Both the position numbers and the translations under genes were made by a program. A DNA stretch of 64,000 nt, from assembly GCA_017427985.1 (NCBI GenBank), contig JAFRRS010000001.1:1-64000 (forward strand). The letters run 5' to 3'. Positions within the stretch are counted from its first letter, which is position 1, and each line of letters opens with the position of its first letter. Source of the stretch: Bacteroidales bacterium. Its GTDB lineage: Bacteria > Bacteroidota > Bacteroidia > Bacteroidales > F082. This document shows positions 54,885 through 62,202 of the stretch, in pieces. The notes below the pieces were generated by a model that made no database searches, was not told the origin of the DNA, and was given only the letters and a program-made list of their open reading frames with translations.

Positions 54885-54912
54885 TTCCTCGCACTTCGTG
54901 CTCGGAATGACA
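54885..54912 (-). repeat. TCATTCCGA-type hairpin repeat (inverted copy)
   Basis: Read on the - strand, it starts TTGTCATTCCGA, has a hairpin GCAC-GAA-GTGC, and ends GAGGAA. The partner at 55003 is in the opposite direction, about 90 bp away. The two have different stems but the same edges. Confidence 0.75.
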
Positions 54913-55002
54913 ACTTGTTTTGTTTTATTGTGGCGCGGCATGTAGGTTTCTGCAAATTATAATGTTTCTTCAAGCCGCGCTTTTATGTCCCTTTTTCTGT
55001 CT

Positions 55003-55035
55003 TGTCATTCCGAACCCCGAAGGGGTGAGGAACCT
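55003..55035 (+). repeat. TCATTCCGA-type hairpin repeat
   Basis: It begins TTGTCATTCCGA, has hairpin ACCCC-GAA-GGGGT, and ends GAGGAACCT, overlapping the stop of the SpoU methylase gene by one base. The region 54913-55002 between the two copies shows nothing else I can name. Confidence 0.75.
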
Positions 55036-55808
55036 CATTTAATTCTTCTCTGTCTTATAGCCTCAAACGTCACAATCGCCGTCGTCACGCTCACATTCAA
55101 TGAATCCGCGATGCCGTTCATCGGGATGATGATGTTCTGGTCGGCCGCATCAACCCATTGCTGTGATATGCCTGTTGCCTCTGTTCCCATAACTATCGCC
55201 GACGCTTTTTTAAAATCCGCGTCAAGGTAATCGATTGAAGCTTTCAGATATGTGCAATATATCGTTATGTTATTGTTTTTCAACCACTTGATACATTCTT
55301 CCGACGAGCAGGCGAACAGCGGCACCGAGAATATGCATCCCACGCTTGCGCGGATGGCGTTTGGGTTGTACAAGTCGGTTCTTGGGTCGGCGATGATGAC
55401 CGCGTCAACGCCTGCCGCGTCGGCGGTGCGCATCACAGCACCAAGGTTTCCGGGTTTCTCCACGGTCTCAAGCACGATGATGAGCGGGTTTTTCTTTTTG
55501 GGCTTAAACGCTTGTAAGTCAGCGTATTTCGGTATCGAGACCGCTAAGAGTCCGTCGCTGCCTTCCCTGTACGCTATCTTCTCAAACACGTCCAACGAGA
55601 CTTCCTCAATCGAGCGCGCCGTCATTCCTGCTCCTTCTCGTGCTATCTCGGGACAAACAAACAACGTGTCCACCTCAAAGCCGCACGCCACGGCACGCTC
55701 GATCTCACGCCGCCCCTCGATGAGGATGCGGTTCTGCTCACGCCGCTCCGAAGCCTTCTCTAACTTTATGATATTCTTGATCTTATGATTTGTCTTGCTC
55801 GTAATCAT
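55035..55808 (-). CDS. SpoU/TrmH-family RNA methyltransferase
   Basis: The 257-residue SPOUT enzyme methylates the 2'-O of an RNA nucleotide using S-adenosylmethionine. The N-terminal substrate-binding domain (1-90) starts NHKIKNIIKLEKASERRE. The catalytic knot has VEKPGNLGAVMRTADAAGV near residue 118, VMGTEATGIS near 212 and IPMNGIADSLNVSVTTAI near 230. The RNA target cannot be told from the sequence; homologues act on 23S rRNA or tRNA. The start overlaps the stop of the EamA transporter gene by 4 bp. Confidence 0.93.
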   Translation of the reverse strand: MITSKTNHKIKNIIKLEKASERREQNRILIEGRREIERAVACGFEVDTLFVCPEIAREGAGMTARSIEEVSLDVFEKIAYREGSDGLLAVSIPKYADLQAFKPKKKNPLIIVLETVEKPGNLGAVMRTADAAGVDAVIIADPRTDLYNPNAIRASVGCIFSVPLFACSSEECIKWLKNNNITIYCTYLKASIDYLDADFKKASAIVMGTEATGISQQWVDAADQNIIIPMNGIADSLNVSVTTAIVTFEAIRQRRIK

Positions 55809-56698
55809 ACCTTTTTCTCCTTCTTTTTTAACTGTGAGAAAATCAAACCTACAACAACAATCACTATGCCTAAAATTTTGTTGCTTGACAGCGCTTCAAT
55901 TCCTAAAATAAAACTGAAAATGCCTGTAAATACTGGAATTAAATTGCTGTAAACATTGGCTCTCGACGCACCAAGCTTGCTGAACGAAAACGCCCAAAGT
56001 GAATAGGCGACGGCACTGCAAAGCACTCCGAGGCACACCAATGGCACAATGTATTCGCCTATATTTTCAAAATGCGACGGCTCAAACTGCTCCATGATTA
56101 TTGTCAGCGGAATGAAATAAATCATCCCGACGATATTCTGCATCCAAGTGATTGTCAATGGTTTATAAAGTTTTGTAAGCTTTGCCAACGAGATGGAATA
56201 ACCTACAGCAACCAACACCGCGCAGAACAAGAAAATCACGCCTTTTGTCGATGCCACGAACTCGAGGTTTTTGTTCATCAGCATCACCATCACGCCGAGA
56301 AACGACACTATCAACCCTAAAATGTTCATCGGCGAGAGCTTCTCTTTAAGAAAAATCGATGCAGCTATAGGAGTCACCAGCGGAATCATCGCGATGATTG
56401 CCGAGCCGATGATGGGGGAGGTGTTTTTCAGTCCATAGCCCTCGAAAATGAAGTACAGAAACGGCTCGAACATCGCTGCCAGCGCGAAAAGCCCGAGATG
56501 TCTGCGCTCCACTTTCTCGTTCATTCTGAAAATGAACAATATAGCGGTGAAGAAAACCGTTGCCACCACAAGGCGTAAGAAAATCGTCGCCGTCGGGTTG
56601 AGGTTCTGATAAACCTGCGTCGACCAGATGAACGATAACCCCCAGATAATCATGGCGATAACGCCAGCGATGTGAACCAGATAATTCCTGTTTTTCAT
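55805..56698 (-). CDS. EamA/DMT-family transporter
   Basis: The 297-residue membrane protein has ten predicted helices in two EamA units. The first begins IAGVIAMIIWGLSFIWSTQVY, the second near VIFLFCAVLVAVGYSISLA. GLSFIWS and the final VFTGIFSFILGIEALSSNKILG are typical of drug/metabolite exporters. The substrate is unknown. I chose the ATG at 56698; a longer frame to 56833 lacks a good start and would pass through the promoter. The next gene overlaps by 4 bp. Confidence 0.9.
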   Translation of the reverse strand: MKNRNYLVHIAGVIAMIIWGLSFIWSTQVYQNLNPTATIFLRLVVATVFFTAILFIFRMNEKVERRHLGLFALAAMFEPFLYFIFEGYGLKNTSPIIGSAIIAMIPLVTPIAASIFLKEKLSPMNILGLIVSFLGVMVMLMNKNLEFVASTKGVIFLFCAVLVAVGYSISLAKLTKLYKPLTITWMQNIVGMIYFIPLTIIMEQFEPSHFENIGEYIVPLVCLGVLCSAVAYSLWAFSFSKLGASRANVYSNLIPVFTGIFSFILGIEALSSNKILGIVIVVVGLIFSQLKKKEKKV

Positions 56699-56702
56699 GG
56701 CG

Positions 56703-56710
56703 CAAAAATA
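56703..56710 (-). promoter_or_regulatory. -7 element of the EamA-SpoU promoter
   Basis: CAAAAATA on the + strand is TATTTTTG on the - strand, only 4 nt before the ATG, implying a very short or absent leader. Confidence 0.55.
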
Positions 56711-56744
56711 CTCAAAAAATAATGTTAAATTCAAAATAATTTTG

Positions 56745-56752
56745 TAATTTTG
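56745..56752 (+). promoter_or_regulatory. -7 element of the PHP gene promoter
   Basis: TAATTTTG fits TAnnTTTG, 58 nt before the PHP-domain gene. It is divergent from the EamA promoter. Confidence 0.6.
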
Positions 56753-56810
56753 TAGATTGTTTACATTTCGTATTCGTCTTATTTGATATACAGGACATAT
56801 AAATTTTTGA

Positions 56811-58007
56811 ATGACAATGAAAAAAATTCTCAAATACTTCCTCTACTTGGTTCTCGCTTTCGTCGCCCTCCTCGTCGCGATGAATCTGTTCGTTCCTGTT
56901 TACGTCTTCGATTCTCCCGTTCCTTTTCACGGCGATTATCTTCATAATCCGTACCAGGACATCGACTCAACCTATTGGAAATGCTGCAATTTTCACGGTC
57001 ACACTCGTCAGTACGGCGGCGTGACTAACGGCAGAAACAACGGAAACGCTGTGTACGACAGCATGTATCGTCTTTTCGGCTACGACCACGTCGGAATCTC
57101 CGATTATAATAAGGTAAATGACTACGAGGATGGTCGCGACCCTGGATTTATTCCCGGTTACGAACATGGCTGCAATGTTTGGAAGACTCATCAGGTGTGT
57201 CTTGGCGCAAAAAAAGTGCGTCGCATCGATTATTTCTTCTATCAGACTTTAAGCCATAAACAGCACATGCTCAATAAATTGGGTGAGCAGAATAGGGTGG
57301 TGGCAGTGGCTCATCCAAGCTTCGTCGACGGCAGCTACAACGTCCGCGACATGAAATATCTAAGCAACTACAAGATTCTTGAAGTTCTGAACGGTTTTGT
57401 CAACTCGCCTGAGCATTGGGACATGGCGCTTTCCAACGGTCATCTTGTCTATCTCATCGCTGATGATGACACTCATGACGTGCTGAAAGTCAATGATATA
57501 GCTCTTAAAATAACGTATCTCAACGCAAAGGAAAACGATGCTGAACAGCTTTACGACGCACTTCTTTCCGGCAAAGCTGTCGGCATTGATTTCAAACTTG
57601 ACCGTGAGGAAAAAATGGAAAACAAGGTCAAACGCTTCAAGCGCGACATACCTTATTTATATAGTGCCAAACTGAATGAAAATATCTTTTCGGTAAATGT
57701 CTCAAAACCAATAAGAAACGTCAAGTTTATCGGTCAAAACGGCACGATTCTTAAAGAGGAGAATTATAAAAAAGAAGACAAGAGATCTGGCGCTTTTTAT
57801 GAGATTCAGCTCTCAGACCAGTATGTCCGCACCGTCCTGACTTTCTTCGACGGCACCTCGATGTGGCTCAACCCCGTCACACGTCATGAAAACGCACAAA
57901 TAACAAAACAGCGCCTCGACCATATCTCTTACACATGGACCGCCGCGCTGTGGTTAATCTATATCGGGATTATTACACTGATTTGTTTGTTTATAAAACG
58001 AAAATAA
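56811..58007 (+). CDS. Membrane-anchored PHP-domain protein
   Basis: The 398-residue protein is anchored by an N-terminal helix (FLYLVLAFVALLVAMNLFV) and a C-terminal helix (ALWLIYIGIITLICLFI). Between them lies a PHP phosphoesterase domain with the metal motifs NFHGHTRQ near residue 62, HVGISDYN near 96, AVAHPSF near 163 and IADDDTHD near 217. After that, a beta-rich region (about 280-360) forms the remainder. PHP enzymes hydrolyse phosphate esters with metal ions. The membrane location, with the domain outside the cytoplasm, is unusual and suggests a surface or periplasmic substrate. All four metal motifs are intact. Confidence 0.85.
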   Translation: MTMKKILKYFLYLVLAFVALLVAMNLFVPVYVFDSPVPFHGDYLHNPYQDIDSTYWKCCNFHGHTRQYGGVTNGRNNGNAVYDSMYRLFGYDHVGISDYNKVNDYEDGRDPGFIPGYEHGCNVWKTHQVCLGAKKVRRIDYFFYQTLSHKQHMLNKLGEQNRVVAVAHPSFVDGSYNVRDMKYLSNYKILEVLNGFVNSPEHWDMALSNGHLVYLIADDDTHDVLKVNDIALKITYLNAKENDAEQLYDALLSGKAVGIDFKLDREEKMENKVKRFKRDIPYLYSAKLNENIFSVNVSKPIRNVKFIGQNGTILKEENYKKEDKRSGAFYEIQLSDQYVRTVLTFFDGTSMWLNPVTRHENAQITKQRLDHISYTWTAALWLIYIGIITLICLFIKRK

Positions 58008-58069
58008 TGTGTGGGCTTCAACATATTCCATCACATTCCGCGAAGCGGCACATTCTGCGCAGCAGCACA
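58006..58069. repeat. Mini-hairpin array linked by AATGTG/CACATT (copy 3)
   Basis: Hairpins CCGC-GAA-GCGG and CTGC-GCA-GCAG are separated by CACATT words. The array fills the gap between the convergent PHP and nadE genes, as copy 1 does between recN and the M16 gene. Confidence 0.65.
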
Positions 58070-58816
58070 TTATAAAGAAAAATGTGGAATCGGCTCCAAC
58101 TTGAACAGATTCTTCACGTGCTTGTCGTCAATCTTCGCCTTTATCGCCTCGTCTTCGCAAACTCCAGTGCGGATGTATTTGTCCAAAGTGGCGTAGGTGA
58201 ATCCTAAATTGTCTTCGTCGCTCTTGCCGCACAATCCGTCGGATGGCGTTTTCTCAATCAGATCGATTGGCAGTCCCAATTCTTTGCCTACAGCTTTCAC
58301 TTCCTGCACCGTGAGACCGCCGAGAGGCGAGAAGTCGCCCGCTGCATCGCCGTAGCGTGTGCTGTATCCGACCCAGTCCTCAGAGAGGTTACAGGTGTTC
58401 GCCACGCGGCCGTTCACCGACTGTGACACAGCGTACAACGCCGTCATCCTCAAACGTGGTGGCATGTTGATAACTGTCTGATTGCCAACCTCTTTGTCGA
58501 TGGTTTTAAGCTGCTCCTTGACTTCTTTCATCAGGGCGTTGTAAGTCTCGCCGATGTTTACGCAGCAATACTTGATGCCGAGGTGGTTGATGAGTTTCAT
58601 GCTGTCGGAGATGTCTTTCTGCACTCCGTTTGGCATCGTCACGCCTATCACACGGTCTTTGCCGAGTGCCTCGACGCACAATCCAGCCACTATGCTGCTG
58701 TCCTTGCCGCCCGAAATCCCGATAACGGCATTGCAGCCTTTACCATTAACCTCAAACCAATCTCTAATCCATTGAACCACTTGGTTTTTTACTACTTTAG
58801 CATTGAATTCTTTCAT
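58070..58816 (-). CDS. nadE: NH3-dependent NAD+ synthase
   Basis: The 248-residue enzyme makes NAD from deamido-NAD, ATP and ammonia. The PP-loop is GISGGKDSS near residue 38. The rest of the family pattern is present: YSTRYGDAAGDFSPLGGL near 155 and EKTPSDGLCGKSDED near 190. It has no glutaminase domain. I placed the start at the ATG at 58816, since the longer frame to 58897 is made from the GTAC-type palindromic repeat and overlaps yggS. The yggS stop lies 58 bp upstream. Confidence 0.94.
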   Translation of the reverse strand: MKEFNAKVVKNQVVQWIRDWFEVNGKGCNAVIGISGGKDSSIVAGLCVEALGKDRVIGVTMPNGVQKDISDSMKLINHLGIKYCCVNIGETYNALMKEVKEQLKTIDKEVGNQTVINMPPRLRMTALYAVSQSVNGRVANTCNLSEDWVGYSTRYGDAAGDFSPLGGLTVQEVKAVGKELGLPIDLIEKTPSDGLCGKSDEDNLGFTYATLDKYIRTGVCEDEAIKAKIDDKHVKNLFKLEPIPHFSL

Positions 58817-58839
58817 AATTCTGTATTTTGTCTCAACCA

Positions 58840-58867
58840 GTACGGACAACGCATGCGTTGTCCCTAC
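58840..58867. repeat. 28-bp palindromic repeat, divergent member
   Basis: Edges GTACGGACA and TGTCCCTAC, centre ACGCATGCGT. It lies between yggS and nadE. The edge differs from GTAGAGACG, but length and layout are the same. It would extend nadE by 27 residues if a wrong start were chosen. Confidence 0.65.
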
Positions 58868-58874
58868 GGGCACA

Positions 58875-59558
58875 TTAATTATAATTCCGTTCTCCAAAAA
58901 TCTTACTTCCGACCCTTACCATCGTCGAGCCCTCTTCAATGGCAATCGGATAATCATGCGACATTCCCATTGAAATATCCTTAAACCATTTACAATCAGC
59001 GAAATACTTGGCTTTCAATGTGTTAAAAATCTCTTTGAGATGTCTGAATTCTTTTCTCACCTGCTCCATGTCATCCGTGTTCGTCGCCATTCCCATCACG
59101 CCGCAAATCCTGACGTTTTTCATAGATGCCAGTACAGACGCAAAATCTTGCGTCTCTACGTTGCAATTCTCTATTTCATCCAACGTAAACCCGAATTTTG
59201 TCTCCTCTTCCGCAATATGGAATTGCAGAAGGCAATCGACAACTTTGTCGTGCTTAACCGCCTCTTTATTAACGGCTTGCAGCAGGTTGAACGTGTCGAT
59301 AGAATGAATCAGCCTCACATATTGGACGATGTATTTTATCTTGTTTGTCTGCAGATGTCCGATGAAATGCCAGTCGATGTCTTTCGGCAAAACCTCATGT
59401 TTGTCGCGCATCTCGAGGGCATGGTTTTCTCCGAAAACACGCTGTCCGGCGTCGTAGGCCTCCTGGATGTCCTCCACAGGCTTTGTCTTCGACACCGCCA
59501 CCAATAAAACTCCCGAAGGGATTGTTTTTCTTACTGTTTCCAAATTTTCCTTGACCAT
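58875..59558 (-). CDS. yggS: YggS-family pyridoxal phosphate homeostasis protein
   Basis: The 227-residue protein binds pyridoxal phosphate and controls its level in the cell. The cofactor lysine is K24 in LLVAVSKTKP. Further signs are FGENHALEMRDKH near residue 43, WHFIGHLQTNK near 63 and the C-terminal MSHDYPIAIEEGSTMVRVGSKIFG. Residues encoded by a 28-bp palindrome (59132-59159) fall in the section NVETQDFASV, just before the conserved ICGVMGMAT. The promoter is on the - strand at 59587-59580. The gene is intact, so the insertion was tolerated in frame. Confidence 0.92.
   Translation of the reverse strand: MVKENLETVRKTIPSGVLLVAVSKTKPVEDIQEAYDAGQRVFGENHALEMRDKHEVLPKDIDWHFIGHLQTNKIKYIVQYVRLIHSIDTFNLLQAVNKEAVKHDKVVDCLLQFHIAEEETKFGFTLDEIENCNVETQDFASVLASMKNVRICGVMGMATNTDDMEQVRKEFRHLKEIFNTLKAKYFADCKWFKDISMGMSHDYPIAIEEGSTMVRVGSKIFGERNYN
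59132..59159. repeat. 28-bp palindromic repeat inside yggS
   Basis: Edges GTACAGACG and CGTCTCTAC with centre CAAAATCTTG; two mismatches between arms. It is the only member found inside a coding region, where it is read in frame as NVETQDFASV on the - strand. Confidence 0.75.
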
Positions 59559-59579
59559 ATCAACAAAAATTTAATCATG

Positions 59580-59587
59580 CAAAAATA
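59580..59587 (-). promoter_or_regulatory. -7 element of the yggS-nadE promoter
   Basis: CAAAAATA on the + strand is TATTTTTG on the - strand, 22 nt before yggS. It diverges from the promoter at 59638. Confidence 0.6.
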
Positions 59588-59637
59588 CAAAAAAATGTTT
59601 TTTTGAAAAAATTTTTCTATCAAATTGATTTTCTTTG

Positions 59638-59645
59638 TATCTTTG
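59638..59645 (+). promoter_or_regulatory. -7 element of the second structured RNA promoter
   Basis: TATCTTTG fits TAnnTTTG. No good TTG is seen 20 nt upstream. It is at the same place relative to the RNA as in copy 1. Confidence 0.6.
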
Positions 59646-59950
59646 CCATTGTCAACCGACGATGGCTGATGATGTAGGGCATGGCGGGAGACAAAACATA
59701 ATGGAAAAGACGTTGTTCTAACGTTTTATCTGCGGCATACTGAACTTCGCAAATTCATAATCTTCCGCTTGATAAAGCAATAGACGACGCCTACGAGTTT
59801 TGTGTTATATTAATGTGTCGCTTGGCACTTATAATATATACAATTCTGCGTGGGCATCGGTGTTGCTTATCCTCGGAAGATAGGCAATGCGAAGGCCTAG
59901 TATGCGGGATAAGCTGACGGACAGATTCCCGCGCTTCTTTTTTTATATGT
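59646..59950 (+). ncRNA. Candidate structured RNA, copy 2
   Basis: This is the second copy of the RNA at 5110-5410. Hairpins are 59707-59714 with 59720-59727, 59815-59819 with 59824-59828, 59863-59870 with 59880-59887, and the terminator stem GCGGGA (59904-59909) with TCCCGC (59927-59932) followed by a T tract. In the second hairpin an A-U pair of copy 1 is G-C here, and a U-A pair is U-G. Substitutions elsewhere are mostly in loops and linkers. The downstream operon starts at 60016. A possible alternative pairing of GCGGG with an upstream CCCGC/TCCGC word would break the terminator, so a regulated leader is possible. Confidence 0.7.
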
Positions 59951-60015
59951 TTTCAACGTTTTGGTTAATAGTCGGCATTTTGGGAATCGATGCAAAAAAC
60001 GCAAAGAAAAACCAA

Positions 60016-60348
60016 ATGAAAAGACGAATAATGAAAGTCTATGCGCTGGTGATGGCAATGTTGTTGCTGTTGCCGATATTCGCTTTTGCCCAGAAAAGCG
60101 ACGGTTTCTTCAAAGTCAACGATGATTATTATAATCGTGGTTTGGCATCAGGAGGAACCTTCGGATTAGGTGGCAACATAACTCCAGCCTCTGGAGGTAT
60201 GGGTTTAGGCGGCATGAATAATGAAACTCCAGGCGGCATGAGTCTAGGTGGCATGGTTCAAGAGGATCCGTCACCGTTAGGCAGTGGGCTGCTTATCCTG
60301 ACAGCTATTGGTGCCGGCTACGCCATATTCAAAAGAAAACAACATTAA
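60016..60348 (+). CDS. Small exported protein with a PID-CTERM/PEP-CTERM-like C-terminal anchor
   Basis: The 110-residue product is a paralogue of 43838-44095. It has a signal peptide (end near AFAQK), a shared SDGFFKVNDDYYNRG segment, a Gly/Met-rich stretch with GMGLGGMNN and GMSLGGM, and a C-terminal tripartite end: PLGSG, the helix LLILTAIGAGYAI and the tail FKRKQH. This is the form of a sorting anchor for an exosortase-like enzyme, but no such enzyme is in the window. The start is the ATG at 60016, with 60031 as an alternative. An in-frame extension to 59887 lies in the RNA and is rejected. Confidence 0.65.
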   Translation: MKRRIMKVYALVMAMLLLLPIFAFAQKSDGFFKVNDDYYNRGLASGGTFGLGGNITPASGGMGLGGMNNETPGGMSLGGMVQEDPSPLGSGLLILTAIGAGYAIFKRKQH

Positions 60349-60405
60349 TAAAACTAGTACATACGCGATTCATCGCGTCTAATAAATCTCAAAAAAAATA
60401 AAAAA

Positions 60406-62058
60406 ATGAAAAGAACAATCACATTAATTATAGCAATGGCATTGGTTTTCTGTTTAAGCCAGTGCAAGAAAAACGACGTTAAACCAGTTGCAAACAACAC
60501 TATTCAGATAACCCTCAACGCCGCATACAGCGGAGAAAAGACCGTGTTTAACGATGGCACATTCACATGGAATGACGGCGATACAGAATACATCTATGTG
60601 GGATGTGAAGGAGAATCAGGATGCATAGGTACACTTAGCACAACAGGCAATGGTGAAAATGAACTTGTATTCAGCGGAACGCTTACAACGACCCCTGAAA
60701 TTGATGCTAAGGTGTATTTCTTCTATCTCGGAAATGGGGAACATGCAGATGCCACGACACTTGATTTCTCAAATCAAACCAGCGGAAATGTAACCGATTT
60801 CCATATCGCCGTCGGCAGCGCTACATATACCGGTTCAACAGACTTCTACGCCACGCTGCAACCGATAATGGCAATAGCTAAACTGGATCTCAGCTCATTT
60901 GGCAGTGAAAACATCTATGTTTATGGTGATGAAATTTATGCCTCGGCAACAATTGATTACAGCGCAGGCACTATAACTAAAGAAACCAAAGGCTATATAA
61001 ATATAGGGGTTGGAAGTGCAACAAAATATGTCGCTTTGATTCCTTCAACAGAAAGCCAGACAACGGTTAAATTTGCAAGCAACAGCCATGATGGCTCTAA
61101 AATATTCGGCACAGGCATTCGGGCTGCCAGATTCTACGCTTTGGGCAATAATGGCGCATTGGTTATCCCCGCAACAACAGTAAGCATTGATGACGATGGT
61201 ATTGTTCCTGGATTGTTCTCAGTTGCAAACACCGATGGTATTATCACCAAAATGGTTCGTTTCTCAAAGGGCAACCTGCAGTATGTAGGCAGCAACTGCA
61301 CATGGCAGTTCGCAGAACACCAGTACGACTATCTCGGCACCACTACAAGCCAAAACAGCACTACGACAACAGTCACTCGCGATTTGTTCGGATGGGGCAC
61401 AACGGGATACCAAGACACCAGAACATCTTCAACTGGTTACCAGACCTATTATGAACCGTATTCGACTTCAAGTAACACTTTATCAGACAGCCATCCTGCA
61501 TACAATATCAACAAATATGGCTATGGTCCTGATTATGACTCAAGTAACAAATATGGTCTTGCCGTTACAAATAAATCAGATTGGGGCATGCATCCAATCA
61601 CTAATGGAGGTAATACTGTTGGCAAATGGCGCACATTGACCATTGATGAGTTTGTTTATGTATTCAACACCAGAAGCACTACCTCTGGTGTGAGATACGC
61701 CATGGCAGCCGTTAACGGCATCAGCGGACTCATCATTCTTCCTGACGACTGGAGCACATCATACTACATTTTGTCGTCAACCAATACCGAGAGTGCGGCA
61801 TTCACAAGTAATACAATCACATTGTCCGATTGGAATACGAAATTAGAGGCAAATGGTGCGGTATTCCTTCCGGCTGCAGGCTACCGTGGTGGTACGTGGG
61901 TTTATGTTGAGGGTTCCTTCGGTTTCTACTGGTCGAGCTCTTGCGTAAATAGTGACAAAGGGTACGTAATTGTCTTTTATTATGATGGATGCTACATTCC
62001 TACCTCTGAAAATCGTTCCAATGGTTTTTCTGTTCGCCTTGTCCGTCCTGTTGAATAA
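60406..62058 (+). CDS. Lipoprotein with a FISUMP/lectin-fold C-terminal domain
   Basis: The 550-residue lipoprotein has lipobox LSQC at Cys20. The N-terminal half (about 30-260) is a Bacteroidetes fimbrillin-like beta domain: TFTWNDGDTEYIYVG, a region with IMAIAKLDLSSF, and AARFYALGN. The C-terminal half (about 270-550) is a lectin-fold domain with KMVRFSKGNLQYV, a WRTLTIDEFVYVF segment, LPAAGYRGGTW, GFYWSSS and the closing GFSVRLVRPV. This is a surface-exposed binding domain. It follows the small anchored protein in the operon behind the second RNA, mirroring the lipoprotein at 7376. Confidence 0.78.
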   Translation: MKRTITLIIAMALVFCLSQCKKNDVKPVANNTIQITLNAAYSGEKTVFNDGTFTWNDGDTEYIYVGCEGESGCIGTLSTTGNGENELVFSGTLTTTPEIDAKVYFFYLGNGEHADATTLDFSNQTSGNVTDFHIAVGSATYTGSTDFYATLQPIMAIAKLDLSSFGSENIYVYGDEIYASATIDYSAGTITKETKGYINIGVGSATKYVALIPSTESQTTVKFASNSHDGSKIFGTGIRAARFYALGNNGALVIPATTVSIDDDGIVPGLFSVANTDGIITKMVRFSKGNLQYVGSNCTWQFAEHQYDYLGTTTSQNSTTTTVTRDLFGWGTTGYQDTRTSSTGYQTYYEPYSTSSNTLSDSHPAYNINKYGYGPDYDSSNKYGLAVTNKSDWGMHPITNGGNTVGKWRTLTIDEFVYVFNTRSTTSGVRYAMAAVNGISGLIILPDDWSTSYYILSSTNTESAAFTSNTITLSDWNTKLEANGAVFLPAAGYRGGTWVYVEGSFGFYWSSSCVNSDKGYVIVFYYDGCYIPTSENRSNGFSVRLVRPVE

Positions 62059-62068
62059 TCATAATAAA

Positions 62069-62127
62069 ACCTAAAATCCTGAAAATTTCAGGTGTTTTTG
62101 TAGAGACGTCACATGTGGCGTCTCATT
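62069..62127. repeat. Composite terminator plus 28-bp palindrome, left of the HEPN/MNT pair
   Basis: CCTGAAAATTTCAGG forms a short hairpin followed by TGTTTTT, and then a GTAGAGACG palindrome (62100-62127, centre TCACATGTGG, right edge slightly changed). The same composite occurs at 62911-62971, in the same direction. Confidence 0.75.
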
Positions 62128-62151
62128 TTTTGTGTTGTTTTTATAAAAATG

Positions 62152-62182
62152 TTGACAAAATCGAAAAAATATTGTATTTTTG
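62152..62182 (+). promoter_or_regulatory. Promoter of the HEPN/MNT pair
   Basis: TTGAC at 62152 and TATTTTTG at 62175-62182, with 20 nt between TTG and TA. It lies between the left repeat and the first gene. Confidence 0.75.
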
Positions 62183-62202
62183 CAAAATCAAAATAATATA
62201 AA

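Noticed and set aside
54866..54973. 36-residue N-terminal extension of the thioesterase
   Set aside because: It is produced by reading through a TCATTCCGA repeat.
58817..58897. 27-residue N-terminal extension of nadE
   Set aside because: It is encoded by a palindromic repeat and overlaps the yggS stop; NadE homologues start at the ATG I chose.
59887..60015. 43-residue N-terminal extension of the small anchored protein
   Set aside because: It lies inside the RNA terminator; a normal signal peptide begins at 60016.
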